From: Hyparrhenia diplandra
Lineage: Eukaryota > Streptophyta > Magnoliopsida > Poales > Poaceae
DNA length: 64,000 nucleotides
Direction: 5' to 3'
Assembly (NCBI GenBank): GCA_015847255.1
Contig: JADLZK010007788.1
Span: forward strand, 81,739 to 145,738
Shown here: in pieces, positions 45,175-57,246 of the stretch
Layout of the letters: every line of letters starts with the position of its first letter
How positions within the stretch are numbered: the stretch's first letter is position 1
Program-made: the position numbers and the translations under genes
The notes under the pieces: model-generated
What the model was told of the DNA's origin: nothing
Database searches by the model: none
Seen by the model: the letters and a program-made list of their open reading frames with translations, nothing else

Positions 45175-48100
45175 ATGGCGAGGGAGGACGGCCCGCAGTT
45201 TGTGCGGTGGAGGGGAGGAGTTCGTGTCGCAGGAGCGCGGCAGCCGCGTCGTGCACTACTACCTCGAAGACGCGGACGGCGTGTCGCATCTCGCCGTCGT
45301 CGGCACCGAGAGGAGCCTGCGCCACATGCTCTACGTGGTCTCGGATGACTTCAGCGCCGCGTGGGGCTGCGGCGGCGGCGGTGGCGCTGATGACGGCGGC
45401 ACGCCGCCCGTGTTTCCGCGCAAGTGGAGGTCACGCCGTGAGGTGGTGGATTGGCTCGCGTCCTTCCTTCCGGTCAAGGCACTTGACTCAAGTAATTATC
45501 GCTCTCATCTGTTTCGTTTCACCACTCACTACATGATTTTGTAACCATCACTCTTGTTCGTTTAGATCTTATGTTTATGGTTTTTGTAACCAAAATTTTG
45601 CTCTGAAAGCCGAAACGCTGAAGTTATTATGCTCTAAAACCATGACTGCAGCCTAGTAGTGCAGTTTGAAACCTGTAAACTCTGAGGTAGCTGGCTCCCC
45701 TTCACTCTTTATTGAATAAGCATTTGAGTAATTGAGTGTGACAAGCACTATACAACAAATTTATGCCTTTTTTTAAGGGCTTCTCAAACACACTGAAGAA
45801 GTGTGAGAAGGTTGATCTGCTAAGGAACTTGCAGAGAGGATGCCCTATTGATCCCTCTACGCACATCACCCAACACATACACACACCGCCCACGGAGCCG
45901 CCACCGCCACCACCACAACACACACCCTTTGCATGCTGGCATAATTTTTAATATAGTTTGTTGCCCGTTCCAGAATTCTCAAAATATGGATCTTTTGCGG
46001 ATACTGACAGTGGGTTAGATGGATATGGGGAAACAAATAGCTTCTTGCACCAAAATCTGGTAAGTCATCACTTGTACATGTAAATTTGTGTAGTTTGGTT
46101 CCATATATATCATGAGCTCAGTGATTTTTTTTCTTGTTATCCTTCTTAGGGGAAAGACTGCAGCTCAGACATTACATGGTCTGGTTCGTTCTGGACATGT
46201 GGCAAACAGCTTCGACATTACCAAGCTTTTTGTCGCAACGGAACCACAATATCCGTAAGTTCCGTCATGATATTGTGCATATACTCAACAGTCATTTATA
46301 GAATATCTTATGACATCTTGTTTTGCAGACCCACACTTTTGTGATGGTCTTGTCAGAGGAAGAAACTCGCTATCTTGCATACTTGGAAGACATGTATGAA
46401 GATAAGAAGGGACAGAAGAAGATCAAAGTGCGATGGTTTCATCAAAACCAGGAATTTGCTTGTGCTATACCTCCTCCTCCCCCTCATCCTTGCGAAGTTT
46501 TCATCACTCCTTTTACACAAGTAATCAGTGTGGAATGTGTTGATGATATCGCAACTGTTTTAACTCCCGATCATTATGAAAAGTGCTCCAATGCAATGCC
46601 TACTTCGTCTTTGGCCGGGATCCGTTTCTGCTTTCGCCAGTATAGTAAAAATAAGTTCAAGCATTTTGATTTAAGATCGCTGCGCGGGTATTTTAGTCAA
46701 GCTGTTGTTCTGTCCTTGAAAATTCCAGCTGTGTCAGAAAAGGATGGTGAATATTGTACACCTGGGAAAACTAAGTCTCCGAAGCCGTTGGAGAGGCTTT
46801 ATTCAAAATGTTTGGGCACTAAAATTTGTCGAAGCCCACAGGCAGACTCCATACCATCTTATCAGATATTAAGTAGCAATCAACCTCCTGGGAAGCATCT
46901 CTCAATCAAGTTTATAGTGCCCCAGAATCAACTAAAGCCAACATATAATACTAGTGACAGATTAGAGATCTTGTCTCAAGACAGTGGCATTATTGGTTGC
47001 TGGTTCAGGTGCACTGTTCTGAAGTCATGCACTAATCATAACAAATTGAAGGTTCAGTATGATGATCTCCAAAATGCAGACGATAGTGGGAGATTGGAGG
47101 TATGATTGATCACTTGAGTTTGAAATTAGTCTAGATTAATTAATATGAAGCGTATAACTGAGAAAGACAGAATGTATTATTCTCACCACACACACACATG
47201 TTCACGCACACACCCAATGTCACTATCTACTGTTTTGTGCCTGCATGAAATATATTCGTTATTCTCTGCTAGATTATTTCTTGGTGTATCAATAGGATTT
47301 TATATGCCTCTATGTAGGAGATGGTACCTGCCTCTGCATTGGCTCTTCCTGATAAGCTGGGAGTGAGATGCCAAGACCGACTAAGAATCAGGCCGCGTCC
47401 TCAAGAAAATGGTTCTGTTGATGCTGCTGCTCTTTTACCTGGAACTGCTGTTGATGTCTGGCAGTTTAGTGGCTGGTGGGAAGGAGTTGTTGTCAGTTTG
47501 GACAACAGTGTGGCAGATAGCCTTCAAGTTTATTTTCCAGGTGCCTTTCAATTGTTTAATTCAATTTGATTTCATTGATATTTCCTATTTGATCTCTCTA
47601 AGTTCTCAATGAGAAACAAAAAAACTTTCTTGACAATGTCTAGAATTAAGAATCTAGGTGGTGCGTGCAGCGTACCATGTGCCATTTTCCTTCCATTATT
47701 ACTGTGAATTTTGGGACATTTCTACTTTTAGTCTTTTTTTGTGTATGCTTTTACTGTTTCACTTATTAAATTTATTTGGAAACCATGTCTTGTATAGTAG
47801 ATAATCATATTGTATCCCACAAATATTAAGTGTTTCTTATAAATTATCATTATTCACCATACATGCATGAAGATGATGAAACTAATGAATTAACGTTATT
47901 TCATTACAGGAGAGAACTTTTTTCGTACATGCCAGCTAAGGAATGTTCGAATCTCTAAAGATTGGGTCAAGAACCGATGGGTTGATATTGAAACGAAGCC
48001 AGATGTGTTGTCACGGATACCTTCAGATAGTGTCCAAACAAAGCAAGCTGATAATGCAGCGTCTGTTGGTGTGATAGACTCCAGCAGTTCTGCAATGCCT

Positions 48101-48912
48101 GAGCAAGAGGTTGCAGCTACCCAAGCAAACTCCCATGGAGATAAACCAGTGCCTAAGCAAGAGCTTGCAGCCACCCAAGCGAACTCCAATGGAGATAAAC
48201 CAGTGCCTGAGCTAGAGCTTGCAGCTACCTAGTAAACTCCAATGGAGATAAACCTGTGCCTAAGCAAGATCTTGCAGCTACCCAAGCAACCTCCAATGGA
48301 GATAAACCTGTACCTGAGCAAGAGCTTGCAGCTACCCAAGCAAACTCCAATGGGGATAAACCAGTGCCTGAGCAAGAGGTTGCAGCTACCCAAGCAAATT
48401 CCAATGGAGATAAACCTGTGCCTGAGCAAGAGCTTGCAGCTACCCAAGCAAATTCCACTGGAGATAAACCTCTGGCTGAGCAAGAGCTTGAAGCTACCCA
48501 AGCAAACTCCAATGGAAGTAATAAACAAACAGAAGCAAGTAAGCAATCTGAGGTTAGTATGACTGATGAGGTCTCTGCTTTAGTGGAGGATGACAAGCGA
48601 ACAATTCTAGGGAAGCATCCCAGGGATGTTGGTATGACTGATGAAGCCTCAGCTTTTGTGGAGGATGACAAGCGGACAATTCTAGGGAAGCATCCCATGG
48701 ATGTTAGTATGACTGATGAAGCCTCAGCTTTTGTGTCGGATGACAAGCAAACAATTCTAGGAAAGCGTCCCAGGGATGTTAGTATGACTGATGAAGCCTC
48801 AGCTTTTGTGGAGGATGACAAGCAAACAATTTTAGGGAAGCGTCCCAGGAATGACGATGATGCTGAACAGAATTGCAACGGCGAAGTAGGTGTAGATGTT
48901 AGCAAGACATGA
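45175..48912 (+). CDS. BAH and Agenet domain protein (chromatin reader-like)
   Basis: Resembles the plant BAH plus Agenet family (such as Arabidopsis At1g68580), thought to read histone marks in the nucleus. Exons: 45175-45491, 45974-46059, 46150-46254, 46329-47099, 47318-47540 and 47910 onward, all GT-AG with matching phases. The N-terminus shows QFVRW, EEFVSQERGSRVVHYYLEDA and KWRSRREVVDWLASFLP. Exons 3-4 hold the BAH part (SFWTCGKQLRHY, VRWFHQNQEFACAIPP). Exons 4-6 hold paired Agenet/Tudor-like segments (RLEILSQDSGIIGCWFRCTV, DVWQFSGWWEGVVV). The tail is two tandem repeats. Frame breaks: one G is missing at G4 45212-45215 between QFVRWRG and EEFVS, and a stop at 48230-48232 falls inside the first repeat, whose frame resumes (shifted) to 48912. 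The protein is about 608 residues to that stop, or about 835 if continuous. Confidence 0.88.
48097..48516 (+). repeat. 54-bp coding minisatellite (18-residue repeat)
   Basis: About eight units encode variants of NSNGDKPVPEQELAATQA in the last exon of the BAH-Agenet gene. Units differ by a few bases. One unit (at 48226-48240) has CTAGTAAAC where the others have CCAAGCAAAC, giving a stop and a one-base shift. Confidence 0.9.
48552..48854 (+). repeat. 75-bp coding minisatellite (25-residue repeat)
   Basis: Four units encode variants of MTDEASAFVEDDKQTILGK plus a short basic end (RPRDV or HPRDV). They directly follow the 54-bp repeat and keep one frame to the stop at 48912. Confidence 0.9.
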
Positions 48913-49860
48913 TGTTTGGGACGCCCAAACTCATTAGACTCATGTACCGCTATAGATATGGTAATTGAAACCCCCAATGGCGGGGTTTTGCGTATTGTCG
49001 CCTCTTACCATACACAAACCCCTTCTAGTTTTCTTATTTTGCTGGTAGTTGTTCTTATGCTAAGAGACACATGGATTGCAGGCTGAATGGTACCCTTCCC
49101 AGACAGGTTGTATAGCAATCTATATGATTTTTGATCTGTCTGTGTTTTCTGCTCGAGTATAGTTCAATCTGCCTCAGTCATTCCTTTTCAAGAATGAAAT
49201 ATCGCCCTTGACCTCCTGTATTGCATTTTTTATATAGGTATCTACACTTGTGCGGTCTTGTGTCTCTACATTTTGGTACTGTGATGATTCTCGCGGTCTG
49301 ATCGTGATGATCCGTTGTGATCGCTATGATGAACATGGTGCCATCCCTTGAACTGCAGCTGCGCATGTTGATCTGAAGAGGTTGCAAAATGAGAGCGTTT
49401 TTCACTCTGAAGGTCATGTGCCATCTATATGTGGCATTGGCATCCCGGATCTGAACTTTGCCCGTGCTAGAAGTCAGGAAAGCCACGCCATGATCTCATC
49501 ATTTTGATTTTCTGGTATGTTGGGGCTGAGGTGAGGTCCCATCTGCATCAGTCGTACGTATCACATGTCGAGCTCTGCCTCCCCTGTTTTCGTTATGCAA
49601 ACTCTGTATCTTGCCATGCCATGATGGACAGGGCCAACAAATCCCCTTCAGTATCTCACTGCATATATGAGTGTCAGGTTTGTACATGGTACTAGGATAT
49701 GGTACAGAGTACATGTATACTGACAAGCTGCTTGTTACACTATCTGCACTGCAATGAAAAAGACCGGAGAAGTCGCCGCAGGATCTACATACAGCTCGGA
49801 CCATTGCTCGCCGTCGACGAAGCTCCGACCACCGGGATCAAGCGAGAGGACGGATCGGAT
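48913..49860. other. Space between convergent BAH-Agenet and pectinesterase genes
   Basis: Probably holds the 3' untranslated regions of both genes, which point toward each other. Short frames here are not protein-like. No repeat is seen. Confidence 0.45.
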
Positions 49861-52672
49861 CTACAGCCTGAGCCACTGCTCGCCGTTGATGTAGCTCCGG
49901 CCGAGGAACGGCCTCGCCTCGTCGTAGGTGAGCGACCGGGACCAAGGCACCCGCTGCCTCGTGCTCGCGCCTGGACCCTTGCAGTTGTACTCCCCGAACA
50001 GCACCGTCCTGTCCAAAAACGAGCCCAGAAATGTCACTCTCTGACGAGCAGTCGAGCACTGTGCCGGATCATTTTCGTCAGGTTTGGAACACAAGCCCCG
50101 GCAGGACGGCAGGTAACACAACAAACAGGCGAGTCACATGTGGTAACTTCAGCTGCGTTGCGTTTCCCTGTAAAGACCGTTTGGTGAGCCTGTACCGCTA
50201 GGCAACCACCTACCTACTTCCCACAATCTCGTCATCATCATCAGTGAAGGTTAACAGTAAAATCAGTTCAGTAACTGTAATTGCAGCTACATCAGTGAAG
50301 TGACGGTCTTCCTCGTAATGAAATACAGGCGAATGGTCCGATCGCGAAAAATCAGTGAAGTGAAGGGAACGGAAAGGAATGTTGCTACTCACTTGGTTCT
50401 TGATCGGTCGCCCCAGTCGCTCCAGCCCCTGGGGCACGACGATGCCGCTGAGGTCGCAGTAGGAGTAGACCACGCGGGCGTAGCGGCCCCACGCCCTGCC
50501 CAGGTACAGCATGCCGGAGCCGGTGAGCCTGCACCCCACGAACGAGAACCCGGAGTCCTCCGCCGGCGAGCTCCGCTGCGACGCCGCGATCGCGCCGTAG
50601 CTCGTCGCCACCGCGTGCAGCGTGCACCCCTGCAGCGCGCTTAACCGCTGGAACGTTCAGAAAACCAGCAGATGCCAGAACCCAGCACACCCTCACTGCC
50701 ACTTGGTCTCGATGATTTGCTTCTCGTGTTATGTTACAGTTGTGTGCCAGGGCATGAAAGGAATGTGACCACTGGATCTGACAGGGTTTTCAGCATGGAT
50801 TTGTGTAAGAGTGTTTCAAGCGTCGTGCAGGGCTAAGTGCCTAACGATGACCTGGTTCCACTGAGCTGGCTTGGTAACCTATGTGCTAGCTTGTGTGCCA
50901 CAAGCTAGACACAGAAAGTGAGAAATGAAAAGTTGGAGCATTTCTTGCTGCAAGACGACTATGAAATGGCAGGCAGGGTTGGTGAGTGCCTGAATTGTGA
51001 TTTTCTGATAGCAACCCGGCAGCACAGCACCCATCAAAGGAATGTAATTGGTATGGAAACTGCAAGGCATGAAGATGGCAAGCTAACGATGTCACCATAA
51101 AACCAGTAGTGTGGTCATCAAAACAGGACAATGTGTTTATGGGGACAGATCTGAAATTCAGAGATTTTCTGTCTCTCTCTCTCAACCAAAAAAAAAAAAA
51201 AAATGAAATGCTTACATGGCAGGGGAGAAAAAAAAAAGTCAACAAATTCGTTTTTGTTAAGTACCGTACCTGGTACAGGGACCTTGCGTTCCCGAAAATG
51301 AAGTCGATGGAGCCCTGGATGTCGCAGTTGTAGAAGAAGTGGCGGCCGATGTTGTCGAACAGCGTGTCCTGCGTCCCCAGGATCCTGCACCTATACAACA
51401 TGGTCTTGTCGCCGGACAGCCGCAGCGCCACCGCCTGCTGCCCCACGGCCCCCGGCGGCGCCGCCGGCGCGGAATTCTGCGCGCGGGTCACGGCCGGAGC
51501 GTGTCGATCGTCAGAGGATGGACATGAAAGCGATCACGTACGCAGGCAGAGCGCGACGGCGTGCACGCACGCACGTACCTCGAAGGTGATGTGGCTAGCG
51601 CAGAAGTAGTCGGCCTCGACGGCGACGGAGGCGGAGTAGAAGGTGCCGACCTGTTTGCCGGAACGGCGGTTGATGTCCGACGCCCTGGCGTTCCACGTGA
51701 TCACCGTCCGGCCGCTGCCCATGCCGATGAGCGACACGAACGGCTTCGTGATCGGCACCGTCACCTTCTCCCTGCACCCACAAGCGCGACGTCATTGTTG
51801 CACTCCTTAGTTTTCCACAGTACTAATTTCTTGCGCTTTACAATACTCTGATTTTTTTTAGTATGCAGAATAAACTGGATGCACCACCGGAGTTAAGGTA
51901 TATAGCAATGCACAAATATATATATCACCTACTACTTGTAAGGCATAAAAATTGAAGTTCACAAACTAGACAACGCTACATCGTGTTGCTTTCAAGCTTT
52001 ATTAAGGAAAAATGGAGAACTGATAGCTAACTGAATGAAGTGGCTGCTGCTGCCCAAAACATGCAAAGCAAAACAGGAAAAAACAAATCACGGAGAGAGG
52101 GGTGGGAAAGTTTGCAGCTAAGACGAGTCCAATAGGCAAGTTAGAGAAGGAGACGATCAAGCACACGTCGTAATCACTTAATACCCCCATTAACGCCGAG
52201 GCAGTTACTACAAAGAAAATAGAGGAGGTAGTGGGGAGGTATAGCAACCAGCGCGGCGGCGGGCGGCGGGCGGCGGGCGATGAGCGAGGCAGGCCAGGCA
52301 GCCAACGCAACGATCGACGCACCTGTACACACCGGGCCTGACGAGGATCTTGACGCGGCGGCGGTTGCCGGCGGGCACCATGTCGACGGCGCCCTGCACG
52401 GTGCGCGAGTGCCCCGTCCCGTCCTGCGACACCACGATCGTGTCAAGGTCGTGGGCTCCCTTCCTGCTGGCCGCCTTCACGCCGCCGCCGCCGCCGCCTG
52501 CCTGCACGGCGGCGGCGGACGGGATGCTGAGATCGTCCCACGTTATGAACGACCCGTCCGCCGCGGACGACGCGACGGGGAGGACGACCAGGAGGAGGAT
52601 GGCGACCGCGTAGCAGATGCAGCGGTGCCGCCTGCACCCGGCGGCGGCTACCATGTCCACGTCCCACGGCAC
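49861..52672 (-). CDS. Secreted pectin methylesterase (pectinesterase, no PRO domain)
   Basis: Removes methyl esters from cell-wall homogalacturonan. Five exons on the minus strand: 52323-52672, 51579-51771, 51270-51476, 50393-50629 and 49861-50008, GT-AG throughout. An N-terminal hydrophobic segment (ICYAVAILLLVVLPVASS) is a signal peptide or anchor. Catalytic motifs in order: GVYREKV, QQAVALR, GTQDTLFD, IDFIFGN and LGRAWGRYA, so both catalytic Asp residues, the Gln pair and the Arg are present. There is no PRO domain, so it is a type-2 PME of about 377 residues, ending RSYINGEQWLRL. Exon 4 carries one extra G (plus-strand C4 50426-50429): the read frame gives PQGLERLGR, whereas the family motif GWSDWGD and the phase of exon 5 both need one base fewer (236 nt). 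All else is intact, so the gene is probably functional. Confidence 0.92.
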
Positions 52673-52876
52673 TCGCGCGGCCGGGTCGATCGATCAGGGT
52701 GTCGCGTCGAGTAGAGAACTAGCTAGCCAGGTGATCTGAGCACGTGTGACGCCGCCTAGCGCGCGTGGATCGAGCTCGTAACAGCCGCTGGCTACTACAG
52801 TTTAACTCGGGAAGGCGGCCGCGGGGAGGGACGAGAGGTGATCTCTGCTGGTCAGAGAATGAGAATGACGATGATG

Positions 52877-52884
52877 ATATATAG
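52877..52884 (-). promoter_or_regulatory. TATA box candidate of the pectinesterase gene
   Basis: CTATATAT on the minus strand, about 205 bp upstream of the ATG. It is the best core-promoter match in the upstream region; a leader of about 170 bases would follow. Position-based call. Confidence 0.4.
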
Positions 52885-54859
52885 CGCTGGCTGGGGCTGT
52901 GATTGTGTGGTGTTGCATGACATGAGACGAAACTTGAGTGGGTTGATGATGACGCCGACGCCGACGATACGAGAAGGGAATGGGGGACGATGGGATGCGA
53001 GACGTTGGACGACGAGGCGTGAGGAGAAAGTGGTGACGGAATTGAATACGAGGCCGCGCCCCGGCTTTCTGTGTGTTTGTTTGCCCGGCCGCCTGCCTGC
53101 TCGTCTAGCTAGAGCTACCGGACGACACGTCGGTTGAGCGCGCTGGAGCGCAAGATTTGCCGTGGTCTTGTGTGCACGGCTTCGGCTTCAGCTTCGGCTA
53201 TGCTCGGGGACGTGTGTTTTTTTCGTGTCAGAGGCAGAATCCCGGCGGCACATTCCGTTCACGGCAACGTTGGCAATGGCAACTGACACTTGGCGTGCAC
53301 GTAGTCCGTAGACGAGAGAGAGGGTGCTACTGCTACTGCTATTGCTGTTTTCTGGATCGATCGTGTCAGTTTGCGACGTTTTCGCGCAGTCGGGGACAAG
53401 GGACATGACATGGAAGGATTATTTGGTGATGCGTGTGAATGAATGAATATATTTTGGAGGCGTGGTGAGATGGAAAGGTTGGTCACGCGAGGGAGACGAC
53501 CCATTTGTTTAGATTTTGCTGCAGGGGGTGTTTGGTTTGCATTCCGTGTTGGGAATTCATCACATCAGTGGAGGAATGCCGGACGGAGGTGGTTAGCGAT
53601 TGTTTGGTTCAGATCGGTTGGGGGTGCAGTGCAGAGTGCAGAGTGCAGACGTGGAGTGGAGCTCAACACGTTCGTCTCTTCACCACATCCTCTGTCTGAT
53701 CCTCATCCTGCTCAAGTGCCCAGCTGCGGTACTTGTCTACGGACTACGTGCACGCGTTCATGGTGGTGGTCTGACATGGTGGTAGTACAACATGCGTTTC
53801 TTGTCACCTCGTTTCGGAAAAATGGTGGTGGTCTGAGACGAGTCAGCGTCAGTGGGATTAGGCGGAGACGCAACATGTCTCGGACCTAACAGCTTTCTTG
53901 ATCGTGCGTCGTTAGATGGTCAATCCGGTTGGGCTTCTTTGACGATCATAGGTGTTCGTCGTCTAAACTGGACGTGTTTGTTCAGATTTGCATGCCAGTG
54001 CTTTCGTCGTTAGTTTTTAGGAAATGGGGTCAGGGTCAAATTTATGTAGATAGTGCCAGAGTGGCTTCAGTTACACCTAGTATATTTAGAACTAGAAGTC
54101 TAGATAGAACTCAATCAGCAAACAAGGTCCTATCCTACCTCTACCTGGTGGTCTGGTCAGCTGGTCGTGTACTCGTGTGATGGACGGAGTTGCAGTTTTT
54201 CTGGTTATTCTTATTCCTAATCTGTGGTTTTCATTTTTGTTTCAGAAGAAGTGAGCTAAGAACTCGCAGGTTTGCAAAGTATTCCTAGCACTGGCGTGTG
54301 CCATGTTCGTTGGGCCCTGTAAAGTTTAAGACCCATTTCGGCCCATGGACTGGTTGGAGTTGGAGACACCGAGATCCCCTTCTGTGAACATCTAAGCGAG
54401 CCCAACAATTCTTACCAACAACATGTTCAAAGCACAGATTGCACAACTAGGGCGATTTTCATTTGCGTGAACAGTGAACAGTGAACAGCACAAGACCAAT
54501 GCACAAGGAGAGGCAAATGCAATACATCTAGTTACTAGTAAACCAAGATGACAAAGACAAGGCAACTTTGAATTGTTGTGGCGCTCAGATCAGACTTTGC
54601 AACATTTACAGCAACATAACGTGGCTTTCATTCAGATGCTTGTCTCATGAACCGGGAAGCCGTATCACCTTCAGCCTACCAGCTCCATCCTTCCAAATGT
54701 TCGTCCTGTTCCTCTCCTGCGAAATATGATTGAGAGACTAATGAAATTCAACAACTATCCTCCCAATGCAGAAAGTTCAACCAGCTCAACCAGCTCAAAA
54801 CAATAAGATTCAATGGGCTTTGCTTGAAACTGATGCTGCGATGCAAGCTAAGTTACATA
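52885..54859. other. Pectinesterase upstream and intergenic
   Basis: GC-rich up to about 53150, then mixed. CAGTGGTGGT-type and GTGAACA short repeats occur (54470-54487). No recognisable gene. Confidence 0.4.
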
Positions 54860-55115
54860 CTCCCTCCATATTGAAAAGGAAGTCGTTTTGGAAAAGGCTT
54901 GGTCAAACATTGGGAACATAAATGATTAATAACTTTTAAGTCGTTGAGTTTTGAAATGTGAAAATCATATCAATAGATTTGTCTTGAAAAATACTTTCAT
55001 AAAAGTATACATATATAATTTTTAATAAATATTTTGATAGAAAAGAGAAGTCAAAGTTGCACTTTTGGAGACCGTGTCGATGTCCTAAACGACTTCCTTT
55101 TCAATATGGAGGGAG
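54860..55115. mobile_element. Stowaway MITE, 256 bp
   Basis: Near-perfect inverted ends: CTCCCTCCATATTGAAAAGG with AAGTCGTTT, and the inverse AAACGACTTCCTTTTCAATA with TGGAGGGAG. TA flanks both sides (54858-54859, 55116-55117). Non-coding, well preserved, so probably a recent insertion. Confidence 0.9.
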
Positions 55116-55117
55116 TA

Positions 55118-55850
55118 CAAATCAACATAGAATGTCGTTAAACCAGTAGAGCATGAATTCGAGCTAATAAGTGACTCGTAGCAACCAAAGTTGCAGAAGA
55201 AACCATGGAACACTATTTACACCAGATCTTACTCATTAAGTATACTCTAGTATTGAATCATAAACAAATGGGAACTTCACATCATCCACACACTCATTCA
55301 TTTTTCATAATTGCTGACAACTAGCAGCAATTGATGACTCAGAAAAATACCAAGCGGCACCAATCATAATTACAGGGCACCATATCAAAATTTGCTATAG
55401 AAACTTTCTATTCAGATTTCACATGAGAATTTTTGCAGTACAGATACCTACAGTTTCCCTCTTTCTCCTACTCTTTTTTGTTGGTAATTTACCACCAAAT
55501 CCTCTTTCCTTGTTAATAAACTAAGTATAATTTATTCTGAAAACCAGAAACTAGGAGGAGACTTTCAAACTTCAAGATGGCTATCAAATTGAAATAATGT
55601 GTGGGTTTGCCAAGTACAAATGTATTTGCAGTAAAACAATAGTATAGTTGTCGACTGGCCCCTCCTCTTGTCTGATACATGAACATGATCTATTTTCAGA
55701 ATTGAGAAACTTGGATTTCAGTATTCAATGAAAAAAAACCTGCCAATGAGTGAACAGACAAGGGACCCATACCATTAACATAAATGGAAAATATGTGTTC
55801 AGATGAGATATAACTCATTACTGCAACTTATAATACGCCTCAAATTTTGA
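55118..55850. other. Intergenic, no gene seen
   Basis: AT-rich, with no protein-like frame and no defined element. Confidence 0.45.
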
Positions 55851-56010
55851 TTTTTTTTTTTTTTTTTTTTTTTTTTTGAGTATGACACAAGTCTGCCTTG
55901 ACACTCACAACACGCACGCACACTCACCCCTATGAACACACGTCACGCAAACCCTACCCCTATGAGCACCTCTGGATTTAGAAAAGTTCACACGTACAGC
56001 AGTCTGCAGG
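55851..56010 (-). mobile_element. 5'-truncated LINE tail
   Basis: A run of 27 T (poly(A) on the minus strand) is followed by sequence that reads on the minus strand GTGCTCATAGGGGTAGGGTT and then GTGTTCATAGGGGTGAGTGT. These duplicated GTGxTCATAGGGGT motifs are typical of 3' ends of grass LINEs. No reverse-transcriptase sequence remains. The 5' limit is approximate. Confidence 0.55.
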
Positions 56011-56296
56011 AGCAGTAACTTTATTATAAATATTTTTCATTAACTTCCGAATGTTACAATATGATGCCCCTTTACTGCTGATGATCACAACGAGAGAATG
56101 CTCACAAGGCAAACCAAGCATAAATAGGAAAAATATTGCTGCATAGATTTACACTGCATATTCGGAAGGTCCAAACATACATGTTTGAAGAAATATTTTG
56201 CTGCATTAATATTTGATGACACATCCTAAAATGAGGAGACAATATGCAGACGTAGTCACTAAGTTCGCAAATAGAAATAGACCAGTCGGTTCATAC

Positions 56297-57246
56297 CTAA
56301 TTCTTATTCCACGATTGCTCAACCTCAGGCCTGTGGATTGACATGCGAGCAATCTCAGAAATAGCTGCCTCAGTAGCAAGGGTATCATCACCTGCAAGCT
56401 CCTCATACGCAGCCTCAAATGCTTCTTGCCAGAACCGTGGAAGCCGTACATGATTATCAGTGCGTGTGTACACATCCCACATCCGGCGCACTAGCTTCTC
56501 CCTTTGCTCCATCTCCTGTTCAACCCATGGTTAGGCAAATTTCAGTCTTGTTTTCACAGAGCCCAAAAGCATGAGTGCATGACACAAGAAGAAGTTTGTC
56601 TAGTCTGCTGAAACAATTTAACCACCTTGCAACCAATGGAGAGATACAAGTGCTAATCGTCCTGAAATTGAGAAATACTGTAAGGGCAGATGAGCTCAGT
56701 GATAGTAACTGATAGCCTTACAATACCTCCCATTTTTTCGTGACTTAAACTAGACTTATCTAGTAAACAATCGCCCATTTAATCTACACTGCAAATACAG
56801 AACTATAAGTAAACAAATCTACTTTAATTTCCCTTTTGTAATGACAGAAAGCTCTTGGCACGCATTTATATTTTACACATTGAAGATATGAAGAGGATGA
56901 ACAACCAAATAAGAGGCGAGATCTAGTCTAGGATAGAAAGCGAGGGAATGGATTGATGAGCCGTACGTACGAGGGGATCGAGATCGTCAATGAGAGGGTC
57001 GCTCACGTCCGCGAACGTGGCGGCGAGCTCCCCGGAGGACAAGCGCAGCGTGACGGAGGCGGCGAACATGGACCAGAGCGCGAGGAGCGCGATGGCCGCG
57101 AGGGCCCACACCTTGTACCGACCCTTCCCGAACAGCGCCGCCTCGCCGGAAGAGACGGGAATCGAGATCTTAGTCGCTGACGCCGGCGTGGGGGAGTGTA
57201 GACCATGGTGGTGGTGGTTGTGTTCGGCAACATTGACAGGCTTCAT
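56297..57246 (-). CDS. DUF1195 single-pass membrane protein
   Basis: Two exons on the minus strand, 56971-57246 and 56297-56515, with a phase-0 GT-AG intron, total 164 residues. A His-rich start (MKPVNVAEHNHHHHG) is followed by a polar stretch, one membrane helix (YKVWALAAIALLALWSMFAA) and a conserved C-terminal domain: EKLVRRMWDVYTRTDNHVRL, PRFWQEAFEAAYEELAGDD and ISEIARMSIHRPEVEQS. This matches the plant DUF1195 family (Arabidopsis AT5G65650-like), sometimes labelled sugar-transporter-related without evidence; its function is unknown. The C-terminus is shorter than in some relatives. It is the only gene in the window with no frame break, and it has no G run of the affected kind in a critical place. 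Confidence 0.87.

Noticed and set aside
48097..48854. CRISPR-like array
   Set aside because: Units are adjacent with no spacers, in frame, and inside a plant exon; they are minisatellites.
50426..50429. Programmed frameshifting as the reason for broken genes
   Set aside because: The sites share no slippery-heptamer or downstream-structure pattern, and indels of opposite sign occur; base-calling error in G runs is simpler.
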